A stretch of 64,000 nt of DNA from the NCBI GenBank assembly GCA_022826345.1, contig JAJDVB010000147.1, positions 17,377-81,376 on the forward strand, given 5' to 3'. This DNA is from Alphaproteobacteria bacterium (GTDB lineage: Bacteria > Pseudomonadota > Alphaproteobacteria > UBA828). The notes under the pieces were generated by a model. It saw only the letters and a list, made by a program, of their open reading frames with translations. It was not told the DNA's origin and made no database searches. The stretch's first letter is position 1. Each line of letters opens with the position of its first letter. The position numbers and the translations under genes were made by a program. Positions 19,044 through 30,869 of this stretch are shown piece by piece.

Positions 19044-19108
19044 GGCAAGGTAACGGGCGGGCACGGTGCCGACCCGGCGCAACGCCCCCCACATCGAGGA
19101 TCCCCACC

Positions 19109-19882
19109 ATGTCCCGTCGCAGGCGGATCTACGAAGGCAAGGCGAAGGTCCTTTACGAAGGGCCCGAGCCCGGCACCCTGGTGCAATACTTCAAGGACGA
19201 CGCCACCGCCTTCAACAACAAGAAGCAGGGGGTGATAACCGGCAAGGGCGTGCTCAACAACCGCATCTCCGAGCACCTGATGGCGCGCCTCAACGAGATC
19301 GGCGTGCCCACCCATTTCATGCGCCGGCTCAACATGCGCGAGCAGCTGATTCGCGAGGTGGAGATCATCCCGGTCGAGGTGATCATCCGCAACTACGCCG
19401 CCGGCACACTGGTCAAGCGGCTCGGCCTCAAGGAGGGCGTGCAGCTGCCGCGCTCCATCGTCGAGTACTGCTACAAGAACGACGAGCTTGACGACCCGCT
19501 GGTCTCGGAGGAGCACATCACCGCCTTCGGCTGGGCGACGCCGCAGGAGCTCGACGACATCCTGTCGATGTCGCTCCGCATCAACGACTTCCTCAGCGGG
19601 CTGTTCCACGGCATCGGCATCCGGCTGGTGGACTTCAAGCTGGAGTTCGGCCGGCTCTGGCACGGCGAGGACATGCGCATCGTGCTCGCCGACGAGATCA
19701 CGCCCGACAGCTGCCGGCTCTGGGATATCGAGACCAACGAGAAGCTGGACAAGGACCGCTTTCGCCGCGATCTCGGGCGGGTCTCGGAGGCCTATCAGGA
19801 GGTCGCCCGGCGGCTCGGCCTGATGCCCCAGGCGGTGGTCCAGGAGGTGAACGGCGCCGGCAACGACGACGAGCGCGCGTGA
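19109..19882 (+). CDS. purC: Phosphoribosylaminoimidazole-succinocarboxamide synthase (SAICAR synthetase)
   Basis: PurC joins CAIR and aspartate in de novo purine synthesis, using ATP. The 257 residues match the bacterial family throughout: [48 protein letters not shown] and [19 protein letters not shown], followed by [19 protein letters not shown] ribosome site precedes the ATG. It is the first gene of purC-purS-purQ-purL. Confidence 0.97.
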   Translation: MSRRRRIYEGKAKVLYEGPEPGTLVQYFKDDATAFNNKKQGVITGKGVLNNRISEHLMARLNEIGVPTHFMRRLNMREQLIREVEIIPVEVIIRNYAAGTLVKRLGLKEGVQLPRSIVEYCYKNDELDDPLVSEEHITAFGWATPQELDDILSMSLRINDFLSGLFHGIGIRLVDFKLEFGRLWHGEDMRIVLADEITPDSCRLWDIETNEKLDKDRFRRDLGRVSEAYQEVARRLGLMPQAVVQEVNGAGNDDERA

Positions 19883-19888
19883 GACCGC

Positions 19889-20131
19889 GTGCGAGCCCGA
19901 GTCCACATCACCCTCAAGCCCGGCGTTCTCGACCCCCAAGGCAAGGCGATCGCGAGCACGCTCGCGCGCATGGGGTTCGCGGGCGTGGAAGACGTGCGCC
20001 AGGGCAAATACCTGGAGCTCGATCTTGCCGAGACCGACCCGGACGCGGCCCGCGAGCAGCTCGACGCCATGTGCGCGCGCCTGCTCGCCAACACCGTGAT
20101 CGAGGACTACACCATCGACCTCGCCGAATGA
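19889..20131 (+). CDS. purS: Phosphoribosylformylglycinamidine synthase subunit PurS
   Basis: PurS is the small bridging subunit that links PurQ and PurL in the three-part FGAM synthetase. The 80-residue product fits: RARVHITLKPGVLDPQGKAI, GVEDVRQGKYLELDL and CARLLANTVIEDYTIDLAE. The start is the GTG at 19889, 6 bases after the purC stop; no ATG precedes the conserved first strand. A gap of about 460 bases separates it from purQ. Confidence 0.93.
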   Translation: MRARVHITLKPGVLDPQGKAIASTLARMGFAGVEDVRQGKYLELDLAETDPDAAREQLDAMCARLLANTVIEDYTIDLAE

Positions 20132-20593
20132 GCCGGCACGCCGCGTCAGACTCCCCGGACCATGGTCCGGTGCACGGGGCGCGGCGCCCGCGCCATGATC
20201 GCGCCAGGCAATGCGAGAGGGAGAGGGCCGCGGCGGTCGGAGGGAGGATGAGCAGGCGTACGTCGGCCGAGATGACGAAGCCCGACGTTCGTCCCGACTA
20301 CGGGCCTTGCGACCGGGCTGCCTGTCCCACGGAATCCCACTTGTCCCACCGAATCCCACTTATCCCACCGAATCCCGCTTATCCCACCGAATCCCACTTA
20401 TCCCGCTTAGTCCCACTTAATCCCGCTTATCCCACGGGGTTCCACTTTGTCCCGCTCATCCCACGGAATCCCACCTATCCCACAGAATCCCGCCCAATCC
20501 CGGCGGATCCCGCATGAAATCGTCGCTCCGCATCCCACATCTCGCCTTTCCGAAGTGCGGAGAGGGCGCGCCATGCCGGGCGGTGGGTGCGCG
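20132..20593 (+). other. Long gap inside the pur operon (purS to purQ)
   Basis: No credible gene is seen in this stretch. Its first part (20132-20320) is ordinary GC-rich sequence. The middle (20324-20514) is a degenerate tandem repeat listed separately, and the last 60 bases lead into purQ. Open frames crossing the region translate to low-complexity repeats of Pro-Thr-Tyr or Trp-Asp-Gly type and are artefacts of the repeat. purS and purQ are normally adjacent, so the spacer itself is unusual. Confidence 0.7.
20324..20514. repeat. Degenerate 19-bp tandem repeat array between purS and purQ
   Basis: About ten units of roughly 19 bases, each made of two TCCC(A/G)C cores spaced 9-10 bases apart. 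The four best units start at 20324, 20343, 20362 and 20381 and read (G/A)TCCCAC(G/C)GAATCCC, ending in (A/G)CTT. Later units are shorter or irregular. About 20 cores can be counted. On the minus strand the cores become GGG tracts separated by 6-7 bases, the pattern expected of G-quadruplex-forming DNA. The spacing is close to one helical turn per core. There are no spacers, so this is not a CRISPR array. Confidence 0.85.
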
Positions 20594-21283
20594 ATGAAGG
20601 CCGCCGTCATCGTCTTTCCCGGCTCGAACTGCGACCGGGACGTCATGGTGGCGCTGGAGGCCAGCACGGGCCAGGCGCCGGCGATGGTCTGGCACGACGA
20701 GACCACGCTGCCCGCCTGCGACCTGATCGTGCTGCCGGGCGGCTTCGCCCACGGCGACTACCTGCGCGTGGGCGCCATGGCGGCGCGCTCGCCGGTGATG
20801 GCGGACGTGGTGAAGCGGGCGAAGGCGGGCGTGCATGTCCTCGCCATTTGCAACGGCTTCCAGGTGGCGACCGAGGCCGGGCTGCTGCCCGGCGCGCTGA
20901 TGCGCAACGCGGGGCTCCGCTTCGTCTGCCGCTGGGTCAGCCTGCGCGTGGAGGAGGCCGCGAGCCCGTTCACCGCCGGCTACGAGGCCGGCCAGGTGGT
21001 GCGGATGCCGGTCGCCCATCACGAGGGCAACTACTGCGCCGACGACGAGACGCTGGCCCGGCTGGAGGGCGAGGGGCTGGTTGCCTTCCGCTACGTGGGG
21101 GGCGACGGCGCGGCCGATGGCGAGGCCAACCCCAACGGCTCCGCCGCCGATATCGCGGGCATCCTCAATCCGGCGCGCACGGTGCTGGGCCTCATGCCGC
21201 ATCCCGAGCGCGCCGCGGAGCCCGCGCTGGGCGGCGCGGACGGACGCGCCATGTTCGATCACCTGGTGGAGGCGCTCTCGTGA
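20594..21283 (+). CDS. purQ: Phosphoribosylformylglycinamidine synthase, glutaminase subunit PurQ
   Basis: PurQ releases ammonia from glutamine for FGAM synthesis. The 229-residue type 1 glutamine amidotransferase has [20 protein letters not shown], the oxyanion segment [16 protein letters not shown] and the nucleophile Cys in [20 protein letters not shown]. The C-terminal His/Glu pair lies in [20 protein letters not shown] 20594 gives the family-standard N-terminus. The in-frame ATG at 20573 adds seven residues and has the better ribosome site (GGAGAGGG), so it may be the real start. It overlaps a possible purL GTG start. Confidence 0.95.
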   Translation: MKAAVIVFPGSNCDRDVMVALEASTGQAPAMVWHDETTLPACDLIVLPGGFAHGDYLRVGAMAARSPVMADVVKRAKAGVHVLAICNGFQVATEAGLLPGALMRNAGLRFVCRWVSLRVEEAASPFTAGYEAGQVVRMPVAHHEGNYCADDETLARLEGEGLVAFRYVGGDGAADGEANPNGSAADIAGILNPARTVLGLMPHPERAAEPALGGADGRAMFDHLVEALS

Positions 21284-21300
21284 GCGGCGCGGTGCGCGCG

Positions 21301-23541
<2,241 letters not shown>

Positions 23542-23565
23542 GCGCACCACCGGAGCGAACCGCCG

Positions 23566-23805
23566 ATGCCCATGGACGTTCAGGAGATCGAGCAGCTCAT
23601 TCGAGAGGCGCTCCCTGACGCCCAGATTCACATCGACGACTTGCGCGGCGACGGCGACCACTACGCGGCGCGCGTGGTTTCGGCCGCGTTCGCCGGCAAG
23701 TCGCGGGTGGAGCAGCACCAGATGGTCTACCGCGCGCTGCGCGGGCGGATGGGCGATCAGCTGCATGCGCTCGCGCTCCAGACCAGCGTCCCCGCGGACG
23801 CCTAA
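23566..23805 (+). CDS. bolA: BolA family protein
   Basis: A 79-residue single-domain BolA protein. It contains EIEQLIREALPDAQIHIDDL, GDGDHYAARVVSAAFAGKSR and the conserved VEQHQMVYRALRGRMGDQLH helix, including the invariant His (QHQMVY). BolA proteins pair with monothiol CGFS glutaredoxins to bind or hand on [2Fe-2S] clusters, and the next gene is exactly such a glutaredoxin, 27 bases away. Whether the first or second Met (MPMDVQE) is used is unclear. Confidence 0.93.
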   Translation: MPMDVQEIEQLIREALPDAQIHIDDLRGDGDHYAARVVSAAFAGKSRVEQHQMVYRALRGRMGDQLHALALQTSVPADA

Positions 23806-23832
23806 CTTGTTGAAAATGAAAGGGGATTTCGC

Positions 23833-24186
23833 ATGATCGAGGCCACGACCAGTGCGCCGGTCGAGAACCGAATCCGGGGCCTCATCGACGAGCACGATGT
23901 CGTCCTGTTCATGAAGGGGACGCCGGTGTTCCCGCAGTGCGGCTTCTCCGCCACGGTGGTGCAGATGCTCTCGCTGCTCGGCGTGCGCTTCAAGGGCTTC
24001 GACGTGCTCGAGGACCCGGAGGTGCGCCAGGGCATCAAGAGCTTCAGCGACTGGCCGACGATCCCGCAGCTCTACGTCAAGGGCGAGTTCGTGGGCGGCT
24101 GCGATATCGTCCGCGAGATGTACGAGACCGGCGAGCTCTCGGAGTTCCTGAGCACCAGGGGCGTCAGCGTCGAGCCCCGCGCTTGA
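23833..24186 (+). CDS. grxD: Monothiol glutaredoxin, Grx4 family (CGFS)
   Basis: A 117-residue CGFS-type glutaredoxin that coordinates a bridging [2Fe-2S] cluster with glutathione and partners with BolA. The motif [19 protein letters not shown] holds the active Cys. The glutathione-binding [20 protein letters not shown] and DWPT loop are intact. An AAAATGAAAGGGG leader precedes the ATG. Its stop overlaps the likely TTG start of the next gene. Confidence 0.95.
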   Translation: MIEATTSAPVENRIRGLIDEHDVVLFMKGTPVFPQCGFSATVVQMLSLLGVRFKGFDVLEDPEVRQGIKSFSDWPTIPQLYVKGEFVGGCDIVREMYETGELSEFLSTRGVSVEPRA

Positions 24187-24527
24187 CCCCACGGCCGCCG
24201 GCGGCGATCGCCAGCTACCACGCCCACGTCTATTACGATTCAGCGACGCGGCAAAGCGCTGCGGCGGTCAGGACCGGCCTGATCGCGCGCTTCCCAGTGC
24301 GGCTCGGGCGCTGGCGCGACAAGCTGGTGGGGCCGCATCCCATGCACATGTTCCAGGTGGCCTTCGAGCCGGACCTGTTCGCGGAGCTCGTGCCTTGGCT
24401 GATGCTCAACCGCCGAGGCCATTCGGTGCTGGTGCATCCCAACACCGGCGACGACCTCGCAGACCACCGCGACCACCCGCTCTGGCTCGGCGAGCGGCTC
24501 GCCCTTGACTACAGCGTGTTCGATTGA
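24183..24527 (+). CDS. DOPA 4,5-dioxygenase-like protein
   Basis: A 114-residue member of the DOPA-dioxygenase-like family (PF08883 type). Typical motifs are SYHAHVYYD near the N-terminus, [18 protein letters not shown] in the middle and [20 protein letters not shown] near the end. The conserved His residues probably bind a metal. The fungal/plant relative opens the ring of DOPA; bacterial members have no settled substrate. No ATG or GTG occurs before the conserved HAHVYYD, so the TTG at 24183, overlapping the grxD stop as TTGA, is the likely start. Confidence 0.8.
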   Translation: MTPRPPAAIASYHAHVYYDSATRQSAAAVRTGLIARFPVRLGRWRDKLVGPHPMHMFQVAFEPDLFAELVPWLMLNRRGHSVLVHPNTGDDLADHRDHPLWLGERLALDYSVFD

Positions 24528-24568
24528 CGGCACAGGGAGATTGGCATATGTTTGGCATATGTCAATCT
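24524..24568 (+). promoter_or_regulatory. vapBC promoter overlapped by a palindromic operator
   Basis: TTGACG (24524-24529), a 17-base spacer and TATGTT (24547-24552) form a good housekeeping promoter. A 31-base near-perfect inverted repeat (24538-24568), with arms AGATTGGCATATG and CATATGTCAATCT, covers the -10. It also contains the direct repeat TTGGCATATG. A palindrome over the -10 just before an antitoxin gene is the standard site for VapBC self-repression; that binding is inferred. Confidence 0.7.
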
Positions 24569-24583
24569 CGTGGGGAGGGTGAG

Positions 24584-24832
24584 TTGGACACGTCGGTACC
24601 CGCACGTCACGCCCGCCTGTTCCGCAATGGTCGTAATCAGGCCGTGCGAATTCCGCGCGAATTCGAGTTGGCGGCAGACGAGGTCGTCATCTATCGAGAG
24701 GATCATCGGCTGGTCATCGAGCCTGTCGAGCGGCGTCCCTCGTTGGCGGAAGTCCTGGCGGGTTGGGGCCCTCTCGATGAGGAGATCCCGGAGATCGACG
24801 ATCCGCCTACGACGCCGGAAGACATTTTCTAG
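24584..24832 (+). CDS. vapB: VapB-type antitoxin (AbrB/SpoVT-like DNA-binding)
   Basis: An 82-residue antitoxin. Its N-terminal swapped-hairpin DNA-binding segment reads ARLFRNGRNQAVRIPREFEL, followed by ADEVVIYREDHRLVIEPVE. The acidic C-terminus (GPLDEEIPEIDDPPTTPEDI) would wrap the toxin. The TTG at 24584 is chosen because GGGGAGGG sits 5 bases before it and the product then starts at the family N-terminus. Upstream ATGs (24524, 24548) lie within the promoter and operator. The vapC ATG is 1 base past the stop. Confidence 0.88.
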   Translation: MDTSVPARHARLFRNGRNQAVRIPREFELAADEVVIYREDHRLVIEPVERRPSLAEVLAGWGPLDEEIPEIDDPPTTPEDIF

Positions 24833-24833
24833 T

Positions 24834-25238
24834 ATGGCGGCGCTTCGTTACCTATTGGACACGAACGCTGTATCGCAGTTGGTTAGTCGACCGGGCGGCG
24901 AGCTGGCCCAGCGAATAGCCGCTCTCGAACCGGGTAGCGTTGCGATCAGTGTGATCGTCGCAGCAGAGCTTCGCTACGGAATCTATCGCCGCGGTTCAGC
25001 ACGCCTAACGGAAAGGTTGGAAGCAGTACTTTCTTCGATCGACGTGCTTCCTCTGGAGGAGCCCGCAGATCAACACTATGGCGCCATCCGAAACGATCTT
25101 GAGCGGATCGGCCGGCCGATCAGCCACAACGATCTTTTCATCGCTGCCCACGCACGAGCACTGGATGTGACTCTCGTCACCAACAACGTCCGCGAATTCG
25201 CCCGCGTGCCCGATCTCGCAGTTGAGGACTGGCAATAA
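24834..25238 (+). CDS. vapC: VapC-type PIN-domain ribonuclease toxin
   Basis: A 134-residue PIN-domain toxin, probably cutting tRNA or rRNA when freed from VapB. The acidic metal-binding set is visible: Asp in RYLLDTNAVSQLV, Glu in VAAELRYGIYRRG, Asp in ISHNDLFIAAHARALD, and TNNVREFARV with the final conserved Asn region. It starts 1 base after vapB and is slightly less GC-rich than the flanking genes, which fits a mobile toxin-antitoxin cassette placed after the purine operon. Confidence 0.92.
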   Translation: MAALRYLLDTNAVSQLVSRPGGELAQRIAALEPGSVAISVIVAAELRYGIYRRGSARLTERLEAVLSSIDVLPLEEPADQHYGAIRNDLERIGRPISHNDLFIAAHARALDVTLVTNNVREFARVPDLAVEDWQ

Positions 25239-25265
25239 AGAAGCGTGCGGGGCTGTGGCCGGCGC

Positions 25266-25850
25266 TTAGCCTTCCAGCCACAAATCGGCCACGGGGCCGG
25301 TGCCGCCCGCCAGCGGGTCGGTCGCAGGAAGCGGGACCGCGGCGATGGAGGCCCTGATTGCGGGCATCTCCGCGTCGCTCACGACCTTCAGCTCCAGGCC
25401 CTCGGTATCGTCCCTGGCGTTCGAGACCTCGGCATCTTGGTTCGACAACACGCAGAGGTCCGGCTGCTGACCGGGCGGGTAGGCGCCGACGCTGACGTAA
25501 CCGGGCTTGTCGTCGAGCCGGCAGTGCACCACACCCGCCGGGATCAGCACGGCGTCACCGGCCTTCACGTCGACCACCGGCCCCTCCGGCCCGCCGAACT
25601 GGAGCTGCGCCGCGCCGCGCGCGCAACCCACGACCTCGTGGGCGATGGAGTGGTAGTGGTGAAAGGGAAAGGTATCGCCGCGAAAGCCGTCGCCCCAGCC
25701 GTTGGAATCGAAGTGGCGCTCGACCGCCGCCTCCGGCTCGCCGCCGCCGACATCGATGGCGCTCCGATAGACGATGAGCGGCAGCGCCCCGTTGTTGGGG
25801 CTGGTGCCGGCTTCCTTCAGCAGATGATGCTCGAATGCCAACGTGCCCAT
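25266..25850 (-). CDS. Cupin-domain protein (YjlB-like)
   Basis: A 194-residue cupin. The first cupin motif has His residues in FPFHHYHSIAHEVVGCARG, with the Glu following (HEVV). The second is AVLIPAGVVHCRLDD, completing a likely His/Glu metal site in the barrel. ATG 25850 is chosen because GGGAGGAGCGTG directly precedes it; an upstream in-frame start at 25889 lacks a site. The substrate is unknown. It stands alone between vapC (convergent) and rpsD. Confidence 0.78.
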   Translation of the reverse strand: MGTLAFEHHLLKEAGTSPNNGALPLIVYRSAIDVGGGEPEAAVERHFDSNGWGDGFRGDTFPFHHYHSIAHEVVGCARGAAQLQFGGPEGPVVDVKAGDAVLIPAGVVHCRLDDKPGYVSVGAYPPGQQPDLCVLSNQDAEVSNARDDTEGLELKVVSDAEMPAIRASIAAVPLPATDPLAGGTGPVADLWLEG

Positions 25851-25946
25851 CACGCTCCTCCCTGAGCCTTGGTTCCCCTGAGGAGACAAAAGCCGGGATG
25901 GGGCGCCCTGTCAATCGGCAGGGCAGGGGGCCTTAACGAGTGAGGT

Positions 25947-26561
25947 CTACCGCGAGTAGTACTCGATGACGAGATTGGGCTCCATCGTCACCGGGTAGGG
26001 CACGTCGGCGAACTTGGGCGCGCGGATGAAGCGGCCCTCCATCCGGTCGTGGTCGACCTCAAGATAGTCGGGCACGTCGCGCTCGGGCGAATCGATCGCC
26101 TCCAGCACCAGCGGCAGCTGCCTCGAACGCTCGCGCACCGTGATGCGGTCCTCGTCCTTCACCAGGTAGCTCGGGATCGTGACCCGGCGGCCGTTGACCA
26201 GGATGTGGCCGTGGTTCACGAACTGCCGCGCCGCGAACACGGTCGGCACGAACTTCATGCGGTAGACGACGGCGTCGAGGCGCCGCTCCAGCAGCCCGAC
26301 CAGGTTCTCGCCCGTGTCGCCCTTGCGGTCGCCGGCGATGTGGTAGTAGCGGCGGAACTGCTTTTCGGTGATGTTGCCGTAGTAGCCGCGCAGGCGCTGC
26401 TTGGCCGCGAGCTGCACGCCGAAGTCGGACGGCTTGCGCCGCCGCTGGCCGTGCTGCCCCGGCCCGTAGTCGCGCCGATTGGTCGGGCTCTTGGGGCGGC
26501 CCCAGAGATTGACGCCGAGGCGCCGGCAAATCTTGTACTTCGACTGCTGTCGCTTGCTCAT
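25947..26561 (-). CDS. rpsD: 30S ribosomal protein S4
   Basis: S4 binds 16S rRNA and nucleates 30S assembly. The 204 residues match the bacterial family end to end: [19 protein letters not shown], the [19 protein letters not shown] helix and the S4 RNA-binding domain [20 protein letters not shown] followed by [17 protein letters not shown]. It stands outside a ribosomal operon, as in many Alphaproteobacteria. No zinc-binding Cys cluster is present at the N-terminus (the zinc-independent form). Confidence 0.98.
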   Translation of the reverse strand: MSKRQQSKYKICRRLGVNLWGRPKSPTNRRDYGPGQHGQRRRKPSDFGVQLAAKQRLRGYYGNITEKQFRRYYHIAGDRKGDTGENLVGLLERRLDAVVYRMKFVPTVFAARQFVNHGHILVNGRRVTIPSYLVKDEDRITVRERSRQLPLVLEAIDSPERDVPDYLEVDHDRMEGRFIRAPKFADVPYPVTMEPNLVIEYYSR

Positions 26562-26645
26562 CGTGCCCGTGCCGGTGGGAGAATCGCGTGCGCCCGCGGC
26601 CTCCGGCGGCGAGCCGGGCGCACTATAGCCGCAGGCGGTGGGGTG

Positions 26646-27461
26646 TCAATCGGCCGAGCCCGGCGGTTGGCGCCGACGGGTCCGCTCGCCGGTGAGCGTG
26701 CGCACGACGCCGCGCAGGGTCTGCACGTCCTGGCGGGTCATCGAAATGCGCTCGAACATGGTCCGCATGTTCTGCACCATCTTGGGCCGCATCTCGGGCG
26801 TCGGGAAGAAGTCGCGGTCGTCGAGCGCGCCTTCCAGGTGCCGGAAGAAGTGCAGGATCTCGTCCTTGGTGGCGGGTCGGGCGCTCTCCGTAGGAGGCGG
26901 CGCCGGTTCCTGCTCTTCCTCCGGCGGGGTGCTCGCGAGGCGCCATTCGTAGGCCATGATCAGGACCGCCTGCGCCAGATTGAGCGAGGCGAAAGCGGGG
27001 TTGAGCGGAATCCGGACAATGGCGTCGGCCAGCACCAGCTCCTCGTTCTTGAGGCCGGCTTTCTCGGGCCCGAAGAGGAGGCCGAGGCGGGCGCCCCGGT
27101 GCCCCGCATCGCGCAGCGCCGTGACCGCTTCGCGCGGCGCGAGCTCCGGCTTCAGCAACTCGCGCGGCCTGGCCGTGGTGGCGTGGACCAGGTTGAGGTC
27201 GGCCACGGCTTCCTCCACGGTGGCGCACAGGCGGACGCCGTTCAGCACCGCATCCGCGCCGGAGGCCGCACCCAGCGCCTTCACGTTGGGCCAGCCGTCG
27301 CGGGGCTGGACCAGGCGCAGGTCGGAGAGGCCGCAATTCAACATGGCGCGGGCGGCGGCGCCGATGTTCTCGCCGAGCTGGGTGCGCACGAGGATGACCG
27401 CCGGCGCCCCCGCATCGACATGAGCCGCCGCGCAGGCCTTGCGCCGGTCGGTCCCTGCCAC
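26646..27461 (-). CDS. trmJ: TrmH-family RNA methyltransferase (TrmJ-like)
   Basis: A SPOUT-class 2'-O-methyltransferase, probably modifying tRNA position 32. The 271-residue protein shows the family motifs PAVILVRTQLGENIGAAARA (motif 1 with the catalytic Arg/Asn), RLGLLFGPEKAGLKNEELVL (motif 2) and IPLNPAFASLNLAQAVLIMA (motif 3, knotted SAM site). The C-terminal part contains EILHFFRHLEGALDD, usual for TrmJ. The call as TrmJ rather than another TrmH paralogue rests on length and this C-terminal extension. Confidence 0.88.
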   Translation of the reverse strand: MAGTDRRKACAAAHVDAGAPAVILVRTQLGENIGAAARAMLNCGLSDLRLVQPRDGWPNVKALGAASGADAVLNGVRLCATVEEAVADLNLVHATTARPRELLKPELAPREAVTALRDAGHRGARLGLLFGPEKAGLKNEELVLADAIVRIPLNPAFASLNLAQAVLIMAYEWRLASTPPEEEQEPAPPPTESARPATKDEILHFFRHLEGALDDRDFFPTPEMRPKMVQNMRTMFERISMTRQDVQTLRGVVRTLTGERTRRRQPPGSAD

Positions 27462-27583
27462 GGCTCAGCCTAGGATGGGGAGGAGGGGCCCCCGGCCATT
27501 GACTAGCGCACTAGCCGACCAGACGGGGTCCAATCCGGTTGGCGCGCGGTGCCCCCCTCTCACATGCAGTGCGGCCCGGAAAA

Positions 27584-27695
27584 CCCCCACCTCACCCCGG
27601 CCCTCTCCTCCCCAGGGAGGAGAGGGAGAGTAAGGTTCGTGCCGTCTACGTCCCCCTTCCGCCCTCCGGGGGGAGGGGGACAGGGGGAGGTGGGG
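27584..27695. repeat. Nested palindromic intergenic element
   Basis: The gap between trmJ and cysS holds three nested dyads. The outer arms are CCCCCACCTC (27584-27593) and GAGGTGGGG (27687-27695). The first inner hairpin has perfect 11-bp arms CCCTCTCCTCC/GGAGGAGAGGG around CCAG (27601-27626). The second is an imperfect hairpin of GTCCCCCTTCC against GGAGGGGGAC (about 27649-27682). This architecture is typical of small dispersed palindromic elements in alphaproteobacterial genomes. Copy number cannot be judged from one window. Confidence 0.65.
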
Positions 27696-27736
27696 AGCGT
27701 TCGGGTCGCCGTGATCCGGTGTGGTCGGATCGTGCT

Positions 27737-29116
<1,380 letters not shown>

Positions 29117-29119
29117 GGC

Positions 29120-30781
29120 TTAACCGGTCCCGCGGTAGCGGTTGGTGATGGGGTAGCGGCGGTCCTTGCCGAAGGAGCGCAGCGTGAGCTTGATGCCGGG
29201 CGGCGCCTGGCGCCGCTTATACTCCGCGATGTCGAGCATCCGCCAGATGCGCGTCGCGGTCTCCGCCGCGTGGCCGCGGGCCACGATCTCCTCGGTGGAG
29301 CGCTCCTCCTCCACCAGGCCGCGCAGCACGTCGTCCAGCACCTCGTAAGGCGGCAGCGTGTCCTGGTCCGTCTGGTCGGGGCGAAGCTCGGCGCTCGGCG
29401 GCTTGTCGATGATCGCCTCAGGAATCACCGGTCCCTGCGGCCCTTGAAATCCCTCCATCCAGTTACCGTTGCGCCAGCGCGCCATCGCGAACACGTCGGT
29501 CTTGTAGACGTCCTTCAGCACCGAATAGCCGCCGCACATGTCGCCGTAGAGCGTGGCGTAGCCCACCGACATCTCCGACTTGTTGCCGGTGGTGAGCACC
29601 ATGTGGCCGAGCTTGTTGCTGATCGCCATCAGGATGACGCCGCGCACCCGTGCCTGGATGTTCTCCTCGGTCTCGTCCGCGTCGCGGCCGGCGAAGATCG
29701 GCGCCAGCGTTTCGCCGAGCGCGTCCACCGCCGGCTCGATCCCCACCTCCTCGTGACGGACCTCGAGCAGGCGCGTGCATTCCGCCGCGTCGTCGAGGGA
29801 GGACTGCGCCGTGTAGCGCGACGGCATGGCGACGCAGAACACCCGCTCGGCGCCAAGCGCATCGACGGCGACAGCGGCCGTCAGCGCGGAGTCGATGCCG
29901 CCAGAGAGCCCGATCAGCACGCCGGGAAAGCCGTTCTTCTCGACGTAGTCGCGCAGCCCCAACGTCATGGCGCGGTAAGTCGCCGCGTGGCCGTCGGGCA
30001 GCGTGGCGCGGGAGCTCGGCGCGCAGCGCCAACCCTCATCTTCACGCGACCAGTGGGTGAGCAACAGCGACTCCTCGAAGGCGGGGGCCTGGGCGGAGAG
30101 GCCGTTGTCTGCGTTGAGCACGAACGAGGCGCCGTCGAAAACCAATTCGTCCTGGCCGCCCACCTGGTTCACGTAGATCAACGGCAGCTCGGTTTCACCG
30201 ATCCGCGCGACGGCGAGGTTGAGGCGGGTATCGCCCTTGTCGCTCTCGAAGGGCGAGCCGTTGATCGCGATCATGATCTCGGCGCCCGACTCCACAAGGC
30301 ACTCGGCGACCTCGGGGAACCACATGTCCTCGCAGATCATGGCGCCGAGCCGAACGCCGTGAAACGGGATCGGCCCCGGCAGGCCGGCGCGGGCGAACAC
30401 CCGCACCTCGTCGAAGACGCCGTAGTTGGGCAGCTCGTACTTGTAGCGCTGCGCCGCGACGCGGCCCTCGTCGAGCAGTAGGACGGCGTTGTAGAGCTTG
30501 CCGTCGTCGACCCAGGGGGCGCCGATGAGAAGCGCCGGCCCGCCGTCTCCAGTCGCCGCCGCGAGCGCTTCCACGACCGCCCGCGACTGCTCCTGGAACA
30601 TCGGCTTGAGCACGAGGTCTTCGGGTGGATAGCCGGTCACCACGAGCTCGGTGCAGACAACGAGGGCGGCGCCCTGGGCCGCGGCCTCGGCGCGAGCGCG
30701 CAGGATCAGCGCCTTGTTGCCCTCCAGGTCCCCCACGGTGGGGTTGAGCTGGGCGAGCGCGATGGCGAGCGTGTCGGTCAT
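29120..30781 (-). CDS. nadE: Glutamine-dependent NAD+ synthetase
   Basis: NadE converts nicotinate adenine dinucleotide to NAD+, using ammonia tunnelled from its own glutaminase domain. The 553-residue protein has an N-terminal nitrilase domain: Glu in VVCTELVVTGYPPEDL, Lys in YKYELPNYGVFDE and Cys in GAMICEDMWFPE. The C-terminal synthetase domain has the PP-loop LIGLSGGIDSALTAAVAVD. The start MTDTLAIALAQLNP (30781) is the family start; the upstream GTG at 30799 has no site. It lies next to nicotinate phosphoribosyltransferase, a pathway partner. Confidence 0.96.
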   Translation of the reverse strand: MTDTLAIALAQLNPTVGDLEGNKALILRARAEAAAQGAALVVCTELVVTGYPPEDLVLKPMFQEQSRAVVEALAAATGDGGPALLIGAPWVDDGKLYNAVLLLDEGRVAAQRYKYELPNYGVFDEVRVFARAGLPGPIPFHGVRLGAMICEDMWFPEVAECLVESGAEIMIAINGSPFESDKGDTRLNLAVARIGETELPLIYVNQVGGQDELVFDGASFVLNADNGLSAQAPAFEESLLLTHWSREDEGWRCAPSSRATLPDGHAATYRAMTLGLRDYVEKNGFPGVLIGLSGGIDSALTAAVAVDALGAERVFCVAMPSRYTAQSSLDDAAECTRLLEVRHEEVGIEPAVDALGETLAPIFAGRDADETEENIQARVRGVILMAISNKLGHMVLTTGNKSEMSVGYATLYGDMCGGYSVLKDVYKTDVFAMARWRNGNWMEGFQGPQGPVIPEAIIDKPPSAELRPDQTDQDTLPPYEVLDDVLRGLVEEERSTEEIVARGHAAETATRIWRMLDIAEYKRRQAPPGIKLTLRSFGKDRRYPITNRYRGTG

Positions 30782-30802
30782 GGTCGGCCGGTTATACACA
30801 AA

Positions 30803-30824
30803 GGAGCCGGCGGTTGCCGGCCCC
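30803..30824 (-). terminator. Probable rho-independent terminator of the aroG-NAPRTase unit
   Basis: Read on the minus strand, GGGGCCGGC, loop AACC, GCCGGCTCC (one G-U pair) is followed by TTTGTGT. It lies 46 bases after the stop of the phosphoribosyltransferase gene and just before the nadE start, so it could separate the two transcription units or act as a leaky stop between them. Confidence 0.55.
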
Positions 30825-30869
30825 GATTGTCAACGTCCGCCCGACTCGCGTGGGCTCGGCGGGCGCGTC

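Noticed and set aside
20324..20514. CRISPR array
   Set aside because: Units are only 9-10 or 19 bases, contiguous and degenerate, with no unique spacers and no cas genes.
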